This document shows positions 13,501-25,118 of a stretch of 64,000 nucleotides of DNA, piece by piece. A program made the position numbers and the translations under genes. Below the pieces are notes generated by a model. The model saw only the letters and a list, made by a program, of their open reading frames with translations. It made no database searches and was not told the origin of the DNA. Every line of letters starts with the position of its first letter. The stretch's first letter is position 1. This stretch comes from Moringa oleifera (taxonomy: Eukaryota > Streptophyta > Magnoliopsida > Brassicales > Moringaceae): positions 2,356,001-2,420,000 of the forward strand of contig JAJFZO010000889.1 in assembly GCA_021397835.1 (NCBI GenBank). The letters are read 5' to 3'.

Positions 13501-14724
13501 GATTTTATAATCTAAGAGTTATGATAAGGTCAACTGGCATGTGCAATTAGAGAATAATACCCACCCACATAGATTTGAATTATATTATATATATTAACAC
13601 CCAAAAAGAAAAAAAATAAAATCATGAAGACCCATGATAGCTTTTGATTCAGAGATGACAGAAGTACAAATTCAGAGGAGTCGAGGGGCAGGGCGATGCA
13701 ATTGTCATGAATAAAGAACCAATTATGATGATGATGATGCAGAGAGGTCAAGGTGAGGTGAAGGGTTTCAATTGCACGCAAGAACTTGTGCGAACAGAGA
13801 CACTGATGAGAATATCTTTCCGTTTGGGTACAGTCTCTGAATGCTAGTGGACGAACCATTTCAGATTGTCACCCCAAATTTGGTATCTCACTCATCTCTC
13901 CCCCCCTCTCTCTCTCTCAGCATTGCAGAGCATGAAGAAGAGGGCTTCATGCCTCATTTCCATGCCCACAAGCTCACTTTCTTGCTCCGTAAATCACTCA
14001 CATGCAACCAACACCGAAAATGAAATGCCAAAAGGAAGAAGAAAGAGTTTATTTTGATGCTCTCTCTCTTTTTGAGTTCTTCGGTTTTCTTGATTGTGAT
14101 GAATGGTTTCTTTTACTAAAGCAAGAGACTACTTTAGTGAAAACCAAAGCTGTAACAATTAGGATCTCATGGTGTTCCTTAAATAGTTACTTCTCTTCAT
14201 CACATCGGCTTTGCGGTTTTGTTCAGTGGTACTGTTTCTGTTTGCAAAACCCTAATCAGGGAATGATCTGATAACCCAGAAGACAAGAATTACAAGACAG
14301 TGAGAGACGCTGATCCTTGTCATCAGCTTCAAAAGAACATGACAGAGTATCGAACATATTTGGATGACCAATCAAACGCTAAAAAAACAAGAGAATCGTG
14401 TGCTTTGTTATACGAACTGCATTTGGGTTCTCGGAGCTCCTAAAACCCAAGCAAGAATGATGAACGAACACAAGAACGCGCAGAAAGGGATCATTTGGTT
14501 ACAAAGCAGAAGAAAACAAAGGAGATTTGTGTGGTGTATGTTCATATATGTCGGGTGGGTAATGGGTAATGGGTAATGGAGGTGGTGGGAGAAGGAAGCA
14601 AAAACCATGGGGCCACTGTGTTTTTAGAGAGAGAAAGGCTGCCAAGGAATATGGAAAATGGAAATCAAAAGGGACCGTGCCTCTCTTTTCTCGTCATGTC
14701 ACCATCCACTTCCCTTTTCCCCGC

Positions 14725-14728
<4 letters not shown>

Positions 14729-14758
<30 letters not shown>
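14729..14758. repeat. (CT)n microsatellite
   Basis: About fifteen CT units. It lies about 120 bp from a (GA)n tract at 14876-14904, so the two are complementary in inverted orientation. Confidence 0.9.
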
Positions 14759-14761
<3 letters not shown>

Positions 14762-14863
14762 AGAACTGAAATGAAGCCCGTTCTCATGCCCGTTTTTCCC
14801 CTCACTTTGATATCAGCCAAACAGTACACTTTGCCTCATCTGTATAACCACATGCAGAGAAAC

Positions 14864-14904
<41 letters not shown>
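14864..14904. repeat. (GATA)n/(GA)n compound microsatellite
   Basis: Three or four GATA-like units run into about fourteen GA units. It is the complementary partner of the CT tract at 14729-14758. Confidence 0.88.
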
Positions 14905-14908
<4 letters not shown>

Positions 14909-16159
14909 GCTAGCTAGCGTGTAAGGAAGAAATGAGGATCTGTAGTAATATTGCATATGTAAAGGATGAAACCTGTCGTCCTCTGTAATCTGTGTCTGTA
15001 TTAGCTAGCGGTTTCCCTCCAGCTGACAGCACAGTAAGAGAGAGAAACAGAGAGGAAAACAGAGAGAGAGAGAGAGATGAACTTTGTTGTCGATGATGTT
15101 GTTGTTGCTGCTGTTTGTTTGCTTTCTTGGCTTCTCTCTCTCTCTCTCTCTCTTTCTCTGCGTGCATGACAGCACGTCCCGTCAGACGTCATTCCTGACC
15201 CCGTTTGGCTGTTTTTGAGGATCACATGAAGCCCTTCTGCAACTGCAAACCCTAATTTTCCAGTCATGATTCTTTCAGCTCCTTTTAAATATCATTAAAT
15301 TAACTTTATAATATACAGATTTGTACAAATAGTGTGTATTGAAGAGCATGATTATATTAAATCATATTACTCACCAAATCAAAACAAGAAACTTGCCAAA
15401 TTAATCAATACCCATCAAATTCTTTCATCTAAGATACTGAAATTTAAATATACTTTACATGAAATCAGCATCCAAAATCAATGACGTGACGATTACCCTT
15501 TATTTTATTAATATCCGTCCAAATCTTAGGATGAAGTTATTTTTTTCCATTAAAAAAATATTATTATAATGTGAATAAATCTGTACCGTTGATGTGTAGA
15601 TTAGGAATTGTGAATCCAACGGTGGGGGTTAAAGAGAGGAGCGACAATGGAGTCACCTCAGATGTCAACTTTTGTAGGCGATTAGTCGAAGGTTTAGGAA
15701 ACCCTAAAATAAAGCATAGAAGACTGGAGACTGGTGGGGGCATATATGGTAGTTTGCATGATTATTATTATTATTATTTTTAATAATTATATTTAGAATT
15801 ATTAGTGGCATTACTGATTTTGATGTGATTAGACTGCGGGCATATCACTGTTTTTGCAGAATATTATGATATATAGGCATCTTCATGTATAATAACGACA
15901 AAAATCATTGCTTTGCTTAACGCTTTACTACATAGTAAAGAATGCTACTGTAGATTGAAAAGATATATTTTTATATAATTATCAATTTAAAATTATAATT
16001 TTTAAAAATATTTTTTAAAAATATAAAATTAGACTTTTTAAATTTAAATTTTAAGATAAAAATTCATAAAACACTCTCATTTTTATTTTATATCATAAAT
16101 TAAATTTTATATTTGAAAAATAACAAATTGAAATCTAGTTCATTATTTTGAATTAAAAT

Positions 16160-16470
16160 GAATATTATTAAAAAATAAAAAATATTTAAATTATAAATAT
16201 TATATAAAAAGTTTTAACTTAAATTTTTACATAAATATAAAAAAAATTCAAACTATTGATGCAAAAAGTTTTAAAATTTCTAAGCATCAAAAATATATAT
16301 ATATTTGACTTTATATTATTAAAATTTTAAAAAATTTATAAAAATAAATTTTAAATTAAAAATTATTTAAATTTAAGAGAACACTAAACAAAGTAAAAAA
16401 TTATTTGAGTCATTTTAAAAGTATTTTAATAATAAAATTTAATTTAAATTAAATTGATATATTAATATTT
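16160..16470 (-). repeat. AT-rich dispersed repeat, copy A (minus)
   Basis: Read on the minus strand it shows the family's landmark order: a block like TAATAxTTTAAAA, then TTTGAATxTTTTTATATTTAT, then a TTTTTAxTTAAATATTTTT tail. The match was made by eye; the ends are approximate. Confidence 0.5.
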
Positions 16471-16599
16471 TATTTATTATTATTTTTAAATATAATAGTA
16501 GAATTGGTAACATCGGGTGAACATTATGGTTTCACATAATCTTTATCCTAAAATTTTAATATAACAATTAAATTAATTATATATATAATTTAGAAATTT

Positions 16600-16930
16600 A
16601 ATTTAAATTATTATAAAAATTTAAAATAATTTTTATTAAAATATTTAAAAAATAACTCGGAAAACTCTTATACGTAATTTCAAGTTCACCTTCAAATTTA
16701 TAAAATTTTTAACTTATGGACAATTTTTATGATTTTTTAAAATATTAAATAATATAATTTTAAAAAAAATATTTTTAATATTAAAAAATTTATATTTTTT
16801 GTGATAATATCTTGAATATTTTTTATATCTATAAAAAGTTTGTTGTAAAAATATCTATTTGAAATTTTTTTAATTTATTTTTTACAGAATTTAAATTAAA
16901 TTAAATTAAGACATTTAGATAGAATTAATT
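16600..16930 (+). repeat. AT-rich dispersed repeat, copy B (plus)
   Basis: It contains the landmarks AAATATTTAAAAAATAACT, TGATAATATCTTGAATATT, TATATCTATAAAAAGTTTG and a TTGTAAAAA-type block, in the same order as the copies at 25.8, 31.0 and 54.8 kb. Confidence 0.6.
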
Positions 16931-18849
16931 CAATGGATATAAATAAAAAATAGTTGTAGTTTAAAATTTTATATATATTTATATTATGTAAATAAAAATT
17001 AATAAAAATAAAAGTAAAGATAATTCAAAATAGTGAATAAAATACCTCTTTTTTATGAGAAAAATTAGAGATATTGATTTCACTTTATCTCTTAGTGGAA
17101 GACAGTTTTATTCCTAATGTTGATTAAATATTAAAAACAATTAAGTTAATATCTTGAGAGTTGAATTTAAGGTGTTATTTCATGGAATGTTTTCCCGTCT
17201 TTATCTACATTTTTTTGGTGGTTTATTTTAGCATATTGGATTATATTAATTTCAAAAAATTAAAACAAAATGGAAGTAAAACTTAATGAATTTAACATTA
17301 TCAATTTGATTCTTATTTTAAATTATCTTAGTAAAAACTACCATGTGGATTGATAAGATTAACAAATGTAATTAAAGTGAAATTATGCTATTAAAAACTA
17401 ATTAAAATATGCGTAACATAAAAACTAATAATTTTCCTCGAAATGCAATTATTTTTTAAAAGAGTTTCTTGTAAAATAATATAGAATTTTTTTCATGTCA
17501 AGATTTTATAATAATATAAGATAATAAAAATAGTAAACGTCAAAGTAAAATAGCAAATTATGCATTATTTGTATTTTTTAATTGAATCTATTTGTTTTTT
17601 CCATTAAATTTTACACGTGACATATTGTTTTACTTTAAATTGATAATTCTATTTATTTTTTAAATAATTTAAATTAAAAATTTTATACAATAATTTTTAA
17701 CTTAAAAATATTATAAATATAAAATAAACATTTAAATTATCATCACAAAAAAATAATTTATTTTTTAATATATATATGACTGAGAATTTAAAAAAAATTA
17801 ATAAAAATGTTATTAATATTTTAAAATTTTAAAATTTTTTATGATAGCAATCTGAATATTTATTTATATTTATAATCATTTAAAAAAATATCATAATAAA
17901 TCTCAAATTTTAGTAACTTCTTAAAAAAACAAAGTACATATTTAGCAAATCACGGTGATATTAAAAGATTTAATGATTTATACCATGGAGTAAGAAATCA
18001 AGTTTAAATGATATATTAACACCGGTGAACTTAATTAAAAAACATGAATATGTAAAATCTATTTTGATATAATTAATTTTTTATAAATTAAAATAATATA
18101 ATTAAATAAATTTAAGATATAAAAAATAATTTTCTCTAAATCTAATTTGTAGTTTTAAATATTAGTTAACCCTCCAATCAAATATAGGTTTAATAGTAAA
18201 AAAATGATTAATTAAAGATCCAAAGAAACCCTAAATTAAGCTTTTAGGGTTCAAGATTAATTTCAATAATGATGTTAGTGCATGAAATTTTGGGATTTTT
18301 GTCTGTTTTTGATATATAATTAAATAATACATACATAAAGAGGATAAGTGTCCATCAAATATCTGGATGATTTGGTTGTTGGGAGGGACATTAGGCAAGT
18401 TGTCCACACAACTTGACTTTTACATTATATCTTTCTGAGTAATTTTTAACCCATCAGCTAAGAATTATATATACATTAATGGATGAAATCATCTGTTGAT
18501 ATGTATTGTTTAAATTTATTTTTTAAATAAAAAATTAGTTTATAATTTATTATATTAATTAAAAATATTGATAAATCATCACAATTGTTAAAATATTTTA
18601 ATTTTATTAAAACCCTAATGAGAAATTAACAGTTTGTTGATGAAAGTAGAAGCTACTTTAACCACTTTGGGTCATTGATCCTTTTCCTTTTCTGGTCATT
18701 CCATCATGTAAAGAAGATGTGATTAAAGTGTCAAGTTAATGATAATTTACATCATTAAGTATGTTTAATTAATAAAAACCAATCTCCAAATATAATTTTT
18801 GGTTAGATAAAGAAAAAATAATTTTGAAAAATAAACCCAAAGAAATTTA

Positions 18850-19639
18850 TATAAAAAATTCAAAAAAATGGGGTAAAAGCTGTTGCCATTATTAATGAGA
18901 TGCCCAGGAACGGGACGGTGTGTGCCAAAACGGCAGGGAAGTTGGTAAAAGAAAAAGACCCCTGACCACCACCACGCCCACCATCGCCACCGTTTCCGTT
19001 CCTCTCACCTATTATTTTTATATATATATTAATTTTTTTATGTGTTTTTACGGACACCAACAAAGTATTATTAAATGCATGTTGACGCCAAACGCGCGTC
19101 ACTCTTGTCGGAGAGCTATAGCACGTAGCCAGCTGCCTTTAATGCCGACAATTTATTTTTTCCCAAGTAGTTTCTTGTCCCTGTTCTATCTCTCTCTCTA
19201 CCTCTCAACCCCTACCGTATGATTGCCACGAGGGAATCTCACGCGCCACCAGCGTGGGCCTTGTGGCGTCCCCTCCAACTACACGAGGGGGTGTACGGAA
19301 ATGCGTGCGAGTACGCATGCAGTGGAAAAGACCCGATCCGGTTTCGGTGTCTGTACGGGGGGCGTGCTGGCGCGTCTCCGTCGGATTCTCTCTCTCTTCT
19401 GCAGAGTGTACCAGACCCCCACCTCACGCCACAGTGGACGCTCTGTGCTCGCTCACTTACTGTACCAGGACGCACTTTTACCGCACGGTGAAAAACAGGG
19501 ACGACGGGGTAAAGGTGACCGGTTTTACCGGTTATGACGATGAAAACGACGAGGGTGAGGAAGACGAGTTGATTCAACAAATGGCAAAAAGTATATCAAG
19601 AAGGGGCTTTCGGGAGAGGAAAACAGCTTCCTTTTGCAC

Positions 19640-19674
<35 letters not shown>

Positions 19675-19874
19675 GTAAGAGAGAGAGAGTTGGAGGGGAA
19701 AATTGATGACAACCACACTCTCTCACTCCTCTTTATCTTCTCTTCCAAAATTAATCTAACAAAAAACGGTAGAGTTTGTGTTCGTCTCCAAAGAATTTCC
19801 TGTGTAATTTTCTTCTAGTTTACTTGTTTTTTTCCTTTTCAGTTTAGTGATTTGAAGAGTGAGAGAGGGAAGAA
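18850..19874 (+). promoter_or_regulatory. Promoter and 5' UTR region of the ZF-HD gene
   Basis: G+C rises sharply at about 18890 after 3 kb of AT-rich DNA, and 19080-19560 is CpG-rich. A (GA)n tract at about 19643-19670 lies roughly 200 bp before the ATG; GA/CT tracts are common in plant leaders. Several overlapping ORFs in 19219-19706 look like by-products of the high G+C and the Arg-Glu repeat, not a gene. No clear TATA box was fixed. Confidence 0.5.
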
Positions 19875-20591
19875 ATGGAATTTGAGGATCAAGAGGAGCA
19901 AGAGGAAGAGATGGAGCTGACGACGGGTTACGACTCGCTGGGGAACTCGTCTCGAGGCAAAATGGGGGGTTCAGAGAGCCATCAAACGAGGAAGCCCAGG
20001 TACAGGGAGTGTCTGAAGAACCACGCGGTTGGGATCGGAGGGCACGCGGTGGATGGCTGCGGCGAGTTCATGCCGGCGGGGGCGGAGGGTACCCTGGACG
20101 CCCTCAAATGCGCCGCCTGTAACTGTCACCGCAACTTCCACCGCAAGGAAACGGAGCCCCCCTCCTCCTCCGGCGGCGAGCTCTACAATCCCAACCCGCA
20201 CCCACACCCGCACCCACATCATCCGCACCAGCTGTTGCCTCAGTTCGCGGCCTACTACCGTGGCCCGTCTGGGTTCCTGCAGGTGGCTGGGGGTTCACAC
20301 CAGCAGAGACCACTGGCGCTGCCTTCGACGTCTGGAGGGCAGAGCAGGGAGAGAGATATGGAGCAAGAGGACATGTCCAACCCTAGCGGTGGGAGCAGGA
20401 AAAGGTTCAGGACAAAGTTCACGCAGGAGCAGAAGGACAGGATGCTGGCCCTGGCAGAGAGGCTTGGTTGGAGAATTCAGAAGCACGACGAGGAGGCGGT
20501 GCAGCAGTTCTGCAATGAGACTGGGGTCAAGAGGCAGGTCCTCAAGGTCTGGATGCATAACAACAAGCATACCCTGGGTAAGAAACCCTAG
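19875..20591 (+). CDS. Zinc-finger homeodomain (ZF-HD / ZHD) transcription factor, 238 aa
   Basis: Single exon, as usual for the family. An acidic N-terminus is followed by the ZF-HD dimerisation zinc finger at about residues 42-92: [45 protein letters not shown], with all the Cys and His ligands present. A His/Pro-rich linker follows at about 103-120 (alternating HP pairs). The atypical homeodomain at about 172-236 has [33 protein letters not shown] and the recognition helix [11 protein letters not shown]. Such proteins bind ATTA-type sites as homo- or heterodimers in the nucleus and act in floral and vegetative development. The start at 19875 fits the family length and gives the complete finger. 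The subgroup (ZHD1-4-like) is inferred from overall layout only. Confidence 0.95.
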   Translation: MEFEDQEEQEEEMELTTGYDSLGNSSRGKMGGSESHQTRKPRYRECLKNHAVGIGGHAVDGCGEFMPAGAEGTLDALKCAACNCHRNFHRKETEPPSSSGGELYNPNPHPHPHPHHPHQLLPQFAAYYRGPSGFLQVAGGSHQQRPLALPSTSGGQSRERDMEQEDMSNPSGGSRKRFRTKFTQEQKDRMLALAERLGWRIQKHDEEAVQQFCNETGVKRQVLKVWMHNNKHTLGKKP

Positions 20592-21215
20592 GTATTTCCG
20601 CATATATCTAAGCATATGTAAATCCATTCTCTGTGTCGTTTTGCTGGATGAATCAAAGAGAGTTTATTTGCAAACCTTTTGTAGGTAAACACTGATGATG
20701 GTGAGATGGTGGGTTTTGAGGGGATGTGGTCTGACTTCTGATGAGGGTTCTAGTATTTAGTGTTAGGGTTTTTCTTCTCTTTGTCTATCTTCATCTTCTT
20801 CTTTCTTTTCAGCTCACTCTTTTTCCTTTTGGGTTCCTGGGCGTGGGGTTGGTAGTGATTATAATGTTCGAATGGTTATTAATTATGAAGAAGGTTTACA
20901 GTTCATTTCAGTGCTGCAGTGCATTTGATAGCTTCTCTTTTCTTTGACTGTATGCTTATGAGTTTCAATGGATGCTTTGATTTTTGTTCTTGTTGTTCAG
21001 CAGTGAGAATGAACAAATGGGTACAAGATGGTACTTAGTCGTAACGTATTATCAGATTATCCCCAGTACTTTCAGCTAGCTGGAGAAGCTTCAACGTGTT
21101 GTTCAGCCGGGGAATTTGACCTTACATTTGTTAGTTTCTATCATCTAAAACAGTAGGCGTGAGGGATTTCCTCGCATGCATAAACGTGTTCCAAGCTGCA
21201 TTGCCTTATTTACAG

Positions 21216-21248
<33 letters not shown>

Positions 21249-24233
21249 CACGATGTGTCTCTTTGCCAGCATATGTCTGTATGCGCATCATTTACTTCTT
21301 CTAACCAACCTTTTTGTTTGAGTCAGAGAAACCGAAGCTGCCGTGAATGCATGTGCTTGAATGAGAGAAAGAGAGGGGAGGAGTGGGGGGAGCTTATGTG
21401 CCTTTGAAGCATTATGAATGACATTGAAAGAGCGCACTTTTTTACTGCTTTTGTAGATCCTGCTTCCCCATTCTATGTGGATTCTTATGGGCTTTTTGCT
21501 TCTTTGGTTATCACAAGGCTTCGCTTCCTTGCATATCTTCTCTCCTTCTCTTTTTTCTCCCTTCCTTTAGCACATGTAACTTTAATGTTCAGCAAAACAA
21601 AGGTTTGATCATGGGGCCTCCTCTGGCCTGTTCTCTGTTGCCAAATCTTTGCTCTTTTCTACTCATTGCCTTTACTTTTGCAGGGTAGAGTAGTGCAGGC
21701 ACTCATCTTTTAATTTTTTTCTCAAAAAATCTCCTTACATCTTTGTTATCATATGCTTCTACCACAGTGAAGCTGAAGGTAGAACCCAGAATGTCCGAAT
21801 CATTGATTGGACACCTTGGATGTAGGGAAAGAGCTGAGCCTAAAAGGTTTTATTTCATGTAACTTTTTACCTTGTTTTCACTATATGTTTCTTTTAAGTT
21901 TATCTTCTGGAAAAGAAAAAACATGGGCAACAAATACTTGTTTAATTTACTTGCAAAACTGAGATCCAGATATGGCTAAATGCCTAACTACATGCTCAAG
22001 AGATCAAATGCAATCAAAATTTGGTTTCAAATTCTATCCCCCTCTTCTTTCTCTTTCTCACATTGTCCCAGAGATGGCATGTGGGCTCTTTAGCAGCCAT
22101 AAAAGATCCCCAAGAGAAATATACCAGATTGGCACACATCTCCTGTTAGGTGTTCAAGTACTCAATTCATACCATCACTTGAAAATGCAGTCTCTGGTGG
22201 GTATATGAGATTCACCCCAATTCCTTAAAATCTCCTCTCAACTCATTCTTTCCCTTTCTATAATCTTGATTAAGGATCAAATTATACCACATTTTCACTC
22301 AAGTGTTTGATGAAATATGGTTACGGTCTTAAAGATTGATTAGGTGGTAATTAGGGTAAATTAATGTGAATGAGTCATATAGTTCAGCTAACACTGCAGG
22401 CCAAAGGGGGGACCTCATTCCTTGTTTGAGGTAAAATTCAGACAGTTGTGGTTCTCTTGAACCCTTTAACTAGTTCTACATTTAGGGTTTAATTTTGTTG
22501 ATAATTTAATTACCTGTTCTGTTATTTGAAGCTTTACATACAAGACATGCAGTCTTTAAGATTGTTTTACTTAATTCGGGAAATTAATCTGCAGAATCAA
22601 TCAAAGCTTCAAACTGGAGATGTTCTACACTTGGAATCTTGGTCAAAGTTAATCCCATCTGATAGTGATTGTTCATTATCTTCTACTTGTGTAGTTAATT
22701 TGGTGATTTACTTCATACTTGCTATATTTTGACAGTAATCCAAAACAATTAAATTGCTCTTAAGGTCGTATTGCTTACTTTACTAGCTAGCACCAGGCCA
22801 TCCCATGGTTAGATGTTAGTTAGAATTACAAATTTGTTATATTGTTTCTCATAAATTCATACATTGACACCAACTTATATTAGTGCTATACATGCTGAGG
22901 ATTATTTGCTTCCTCTTAGATTTGGGAATCATAATTTGTTCTTAATAATGTAATCTATGCAATTAAGTACTTTGGGATGATGATCATGGGTGTTTAATTA
23001 ATTCTTTCCCCTAAATTAGCCCCAAATCAAGTGCAGCAAAACCAAATTAAGTTTCTGAGCATGCATGCTAATAAAGAGTATGATGGTCATGTTTCCATTA
23101 CTGCACTGAAGTAGAAAATGATAAAATCAAAACATGGGGCCTTGTGTTTCGATGTTTGGATGCAATCTTCATGATTTCTTCAGACAAATATTTACAATGT
23201 CCAAGGAAGGAAAGAATCATGTGTATTAGCTTTCTGTCCAATGGTAAATTTCAATTTTAAGTGGTACCATATATATAATAATGGAGCCATATAGATGCAA
23301 TCATGGTGTATGTAAAATGACAACACATAATAGCTTGGCTATACATACCATTGATTTGTTTCCTGAATCGAGTAAATTAGATTTGGTTTTTATGAAATGG
23401 GTTAATCTGATTATGTCAGATTTTATTCAATATCGATCCTCAAGTTGTCTGAATTCAGATCAAATATAGCTATGTTTGCTCCCAATATATCTCACAACTT
23501 TAAAACGCATTAACTAGAACTAACAAGATACAATCAGAGAGATCATATGTAACAAAAGAGTAGCTCAAGATTCGCTTGGAGGGTCAACTTTCGGAAAGCA
23601 AACATGGGGATTGGAATTTGACCCAGAAAAGAAAAGAAAATAAGTTGAGATTTACAAGGAAAAGAGTTCAAAGAAGCAAGAAATGGTATTGTATTTTTGT
23701 TCTTTTTTGACAGTGGAATGACTATGACGATTCAATGGCATGGCAACTGGAAACTCTACCAACTCAGCCCTTTGTGCTGTAGTCCCCACTGCAACCCACA
23801 GTCCAAACAGTGCCCCTTTGAGCTTTTCATGTGACCTCCATTTCTAAATTCGCGGGATCCCCACAGCCCCACCAGATCCTCTGTCCTCTTAATTCCTCTC
23901 TTGCTTTTCTCTTATTAATTTGATCGATTGTTCCAGAAGAAAAAAAAAACAACCCCCTCTTATTTTCCATAGTGTTCAGAATATATAGCCACTATCTTGG
24001 GCCAAAGCCTGGATGGCTTCCGAAAACGTCAGAGGTCAGATGCTCACTCCCTGCCAGGCTCATCCAGGCCTTGCTAGCTGCTAAAGTCCCCAAGCGTTTA
24101 TCAATAGGCCGACTAAGGACAAGACTGCTTATAATACAGAGCCCTATTTCCATTTGTTAATATGCACGCATTCTTTTATTATTGGTGTTTTCTGAACTAA
24201 CCCAGATCAAATCAACAAACCAAATCGATATTT
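20592..24233. other. Intergenic: 3' region of the ZF-HD gene and downstream DNA
   Basis: The first few hundred bases are the likely 3' UTR. A (CT)n microsatellite lies at about 21217-21242. I see no gene between 21.3 and 23.9 kb; ORFs are short and without recognisable motifs. The segment 23980-24130 is richer in G and C and is probably the 3' flank or 3' UTR of the minus-strand gene ending at 24234. Confidence 0.5.
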
Positions 24234-24942
24234 TCACCACTTCCATCCAAGCTGAAGTGCCCTTTTATCAGCACCTGCATTCCCCTTCCGCTGCCTCATG
24301 AGATTCTTCCTGCCATTGTCAACGCCTTGATTTGATCTTTCATTATTCTTCTTGTTAGCAACTACTGCACCTGACCCTGATCGGAGACTTCTAGCCCAAT
24401 CAACTTTCTTAGTGTCTGAAACCAGCAACTCTCGCACACTGTCTGATCTAGATGTCTGTGGCCGCGAACCATTTTCAGGACCTTCCTTATTCTTCGATTC
24501 TTTGATCTCAATCCTGGTTTCTCCGTCCATCTTTGTGCTTATTTTCACCTCAGTAACTCCTCTGTTGTCTCGTGCAGTCCTTTCCCTTCTGTGTCGATAA
24601 AGCCGATGCAACCTGACGGCTAGATGGTATATTCCATCTTTGATTTCTTCCTCCAAATCCTTCTCGATTTCGCCCTCCAGCTCTCCGCGAACCCTCACCT
24701 CCTCCTCGGACATTTTCCCCACCACCAGGTTTCGCTTCTCCTCTGCTTCACGAGTCCTCATATGGTGATTTTCATCAACGGCGATCTGTTTCAGCGTTGT
24801 TTGAAGAGTCCTGAAACGGGTTTTCTACAAGAAAGATACTGAACCTATAAGTGAGAGAGTCGGATACTTACCTTCTGAGTGCTGCTGCTGCTGCTGCGAA
24901 GATTATGAGAAGAGGATTCTCTAGGTGGTGAAACATGTAAAT
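24234..24942 (-). CDS. Plant protein of unknown function with acidic helical region and LHRLYRHRRER motif (5' end unresolved)
   Basis: Two exons on the minus strand are well supported: 24942-24872 and 24824-24234 (stop at 24234). They are joined by a 47-bp intron with a GTAAGT donor and TTGTAG acceptor, in frame. The protein has a Ser-rich start (five AGC codons), a basic block KKTRFRTLQTTLKQ, a strongly acidic helical stretch rich in EEE, the motif YHLAVRLHRLYRHRRER, and a Ser/Arg-rich tail ending LGWKW. The exon at 24942 follows a good TCCTCGCAG acceptor and enters in phase 1, so coding must start further upstream. An ATG at 25118 opens a frame (MAKREKTSETWEIDG), but the only phase-compatible donor there is weak. 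If translation began at the first ATG of the last exon (24761), the product would be 175 aa. I do not recognise the family; the layout suggests a nuclear or coiled-coil protein. Confidence 0.7.
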
Positions 24943-25118
24943 CTGCGAGGACAACAATCAGACAGGACAGTTAATTATCAGATGTAAGAGGCTGAAAGAG
25001 AGTAGATGATGTAAAAGAAATCCAAATTGTAGGAACAGAAAATGATCAGGAACTTAGTATGCGTGTTTGCTGGTCCATCTATCTCCCAGGTTTCGCTTGT
25101 CTTCTCTCGCTTTGCCAT

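Larger units (their letters stand above)
13500..15300. other. Gene-free region of normal composition with clustered CT/GA microsatellites
   Basis: This 1.8 kb has clearly more G and C than its flanks but no convincing gene. ORFs on both strands are short and largely low-complexity (poly-His from GAT repeats, Ser-Leu or Arg-Glu from CT/GA). It contains (CT)n at about 13903-13919, 14729-14758 and 15132-15153, and (GA)n at about 14876-14904 and 15060-15077. It could be a distal regulatory region or a non-coding transcript. Confidence 0.5.
15300..18850. other. Extremely AT-rich repeat-bearing intergenic region
   Basis: From about 15780 to 18600 nearly all bases are A or T, with no coding signal in any frame. 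It holds copies of the window's dispersed AT-rich repeat: minus orientation at about 16160-16470, plus at about 16600-16930, and part-copies around 17640-17930. A (TTA)n tract sits at about 15762-15780. Confidence 0.7.

Noticed and set aside
14569..15267. Several ORFs of 66-97 codons rich in Ser-Leu or Arg-Glu
   Set aside because: Translation products of CT/GA microsatellites in multiple frames.
19223..19706. Overlapping ORFs of 90-150 codons on both strands just upstream of the ZF-HD gene
   Set aside because: They overlap in several frames of a CpG-rich promoter, lack any domain, and end in Arg-Glu runs from a GA microsatellite.
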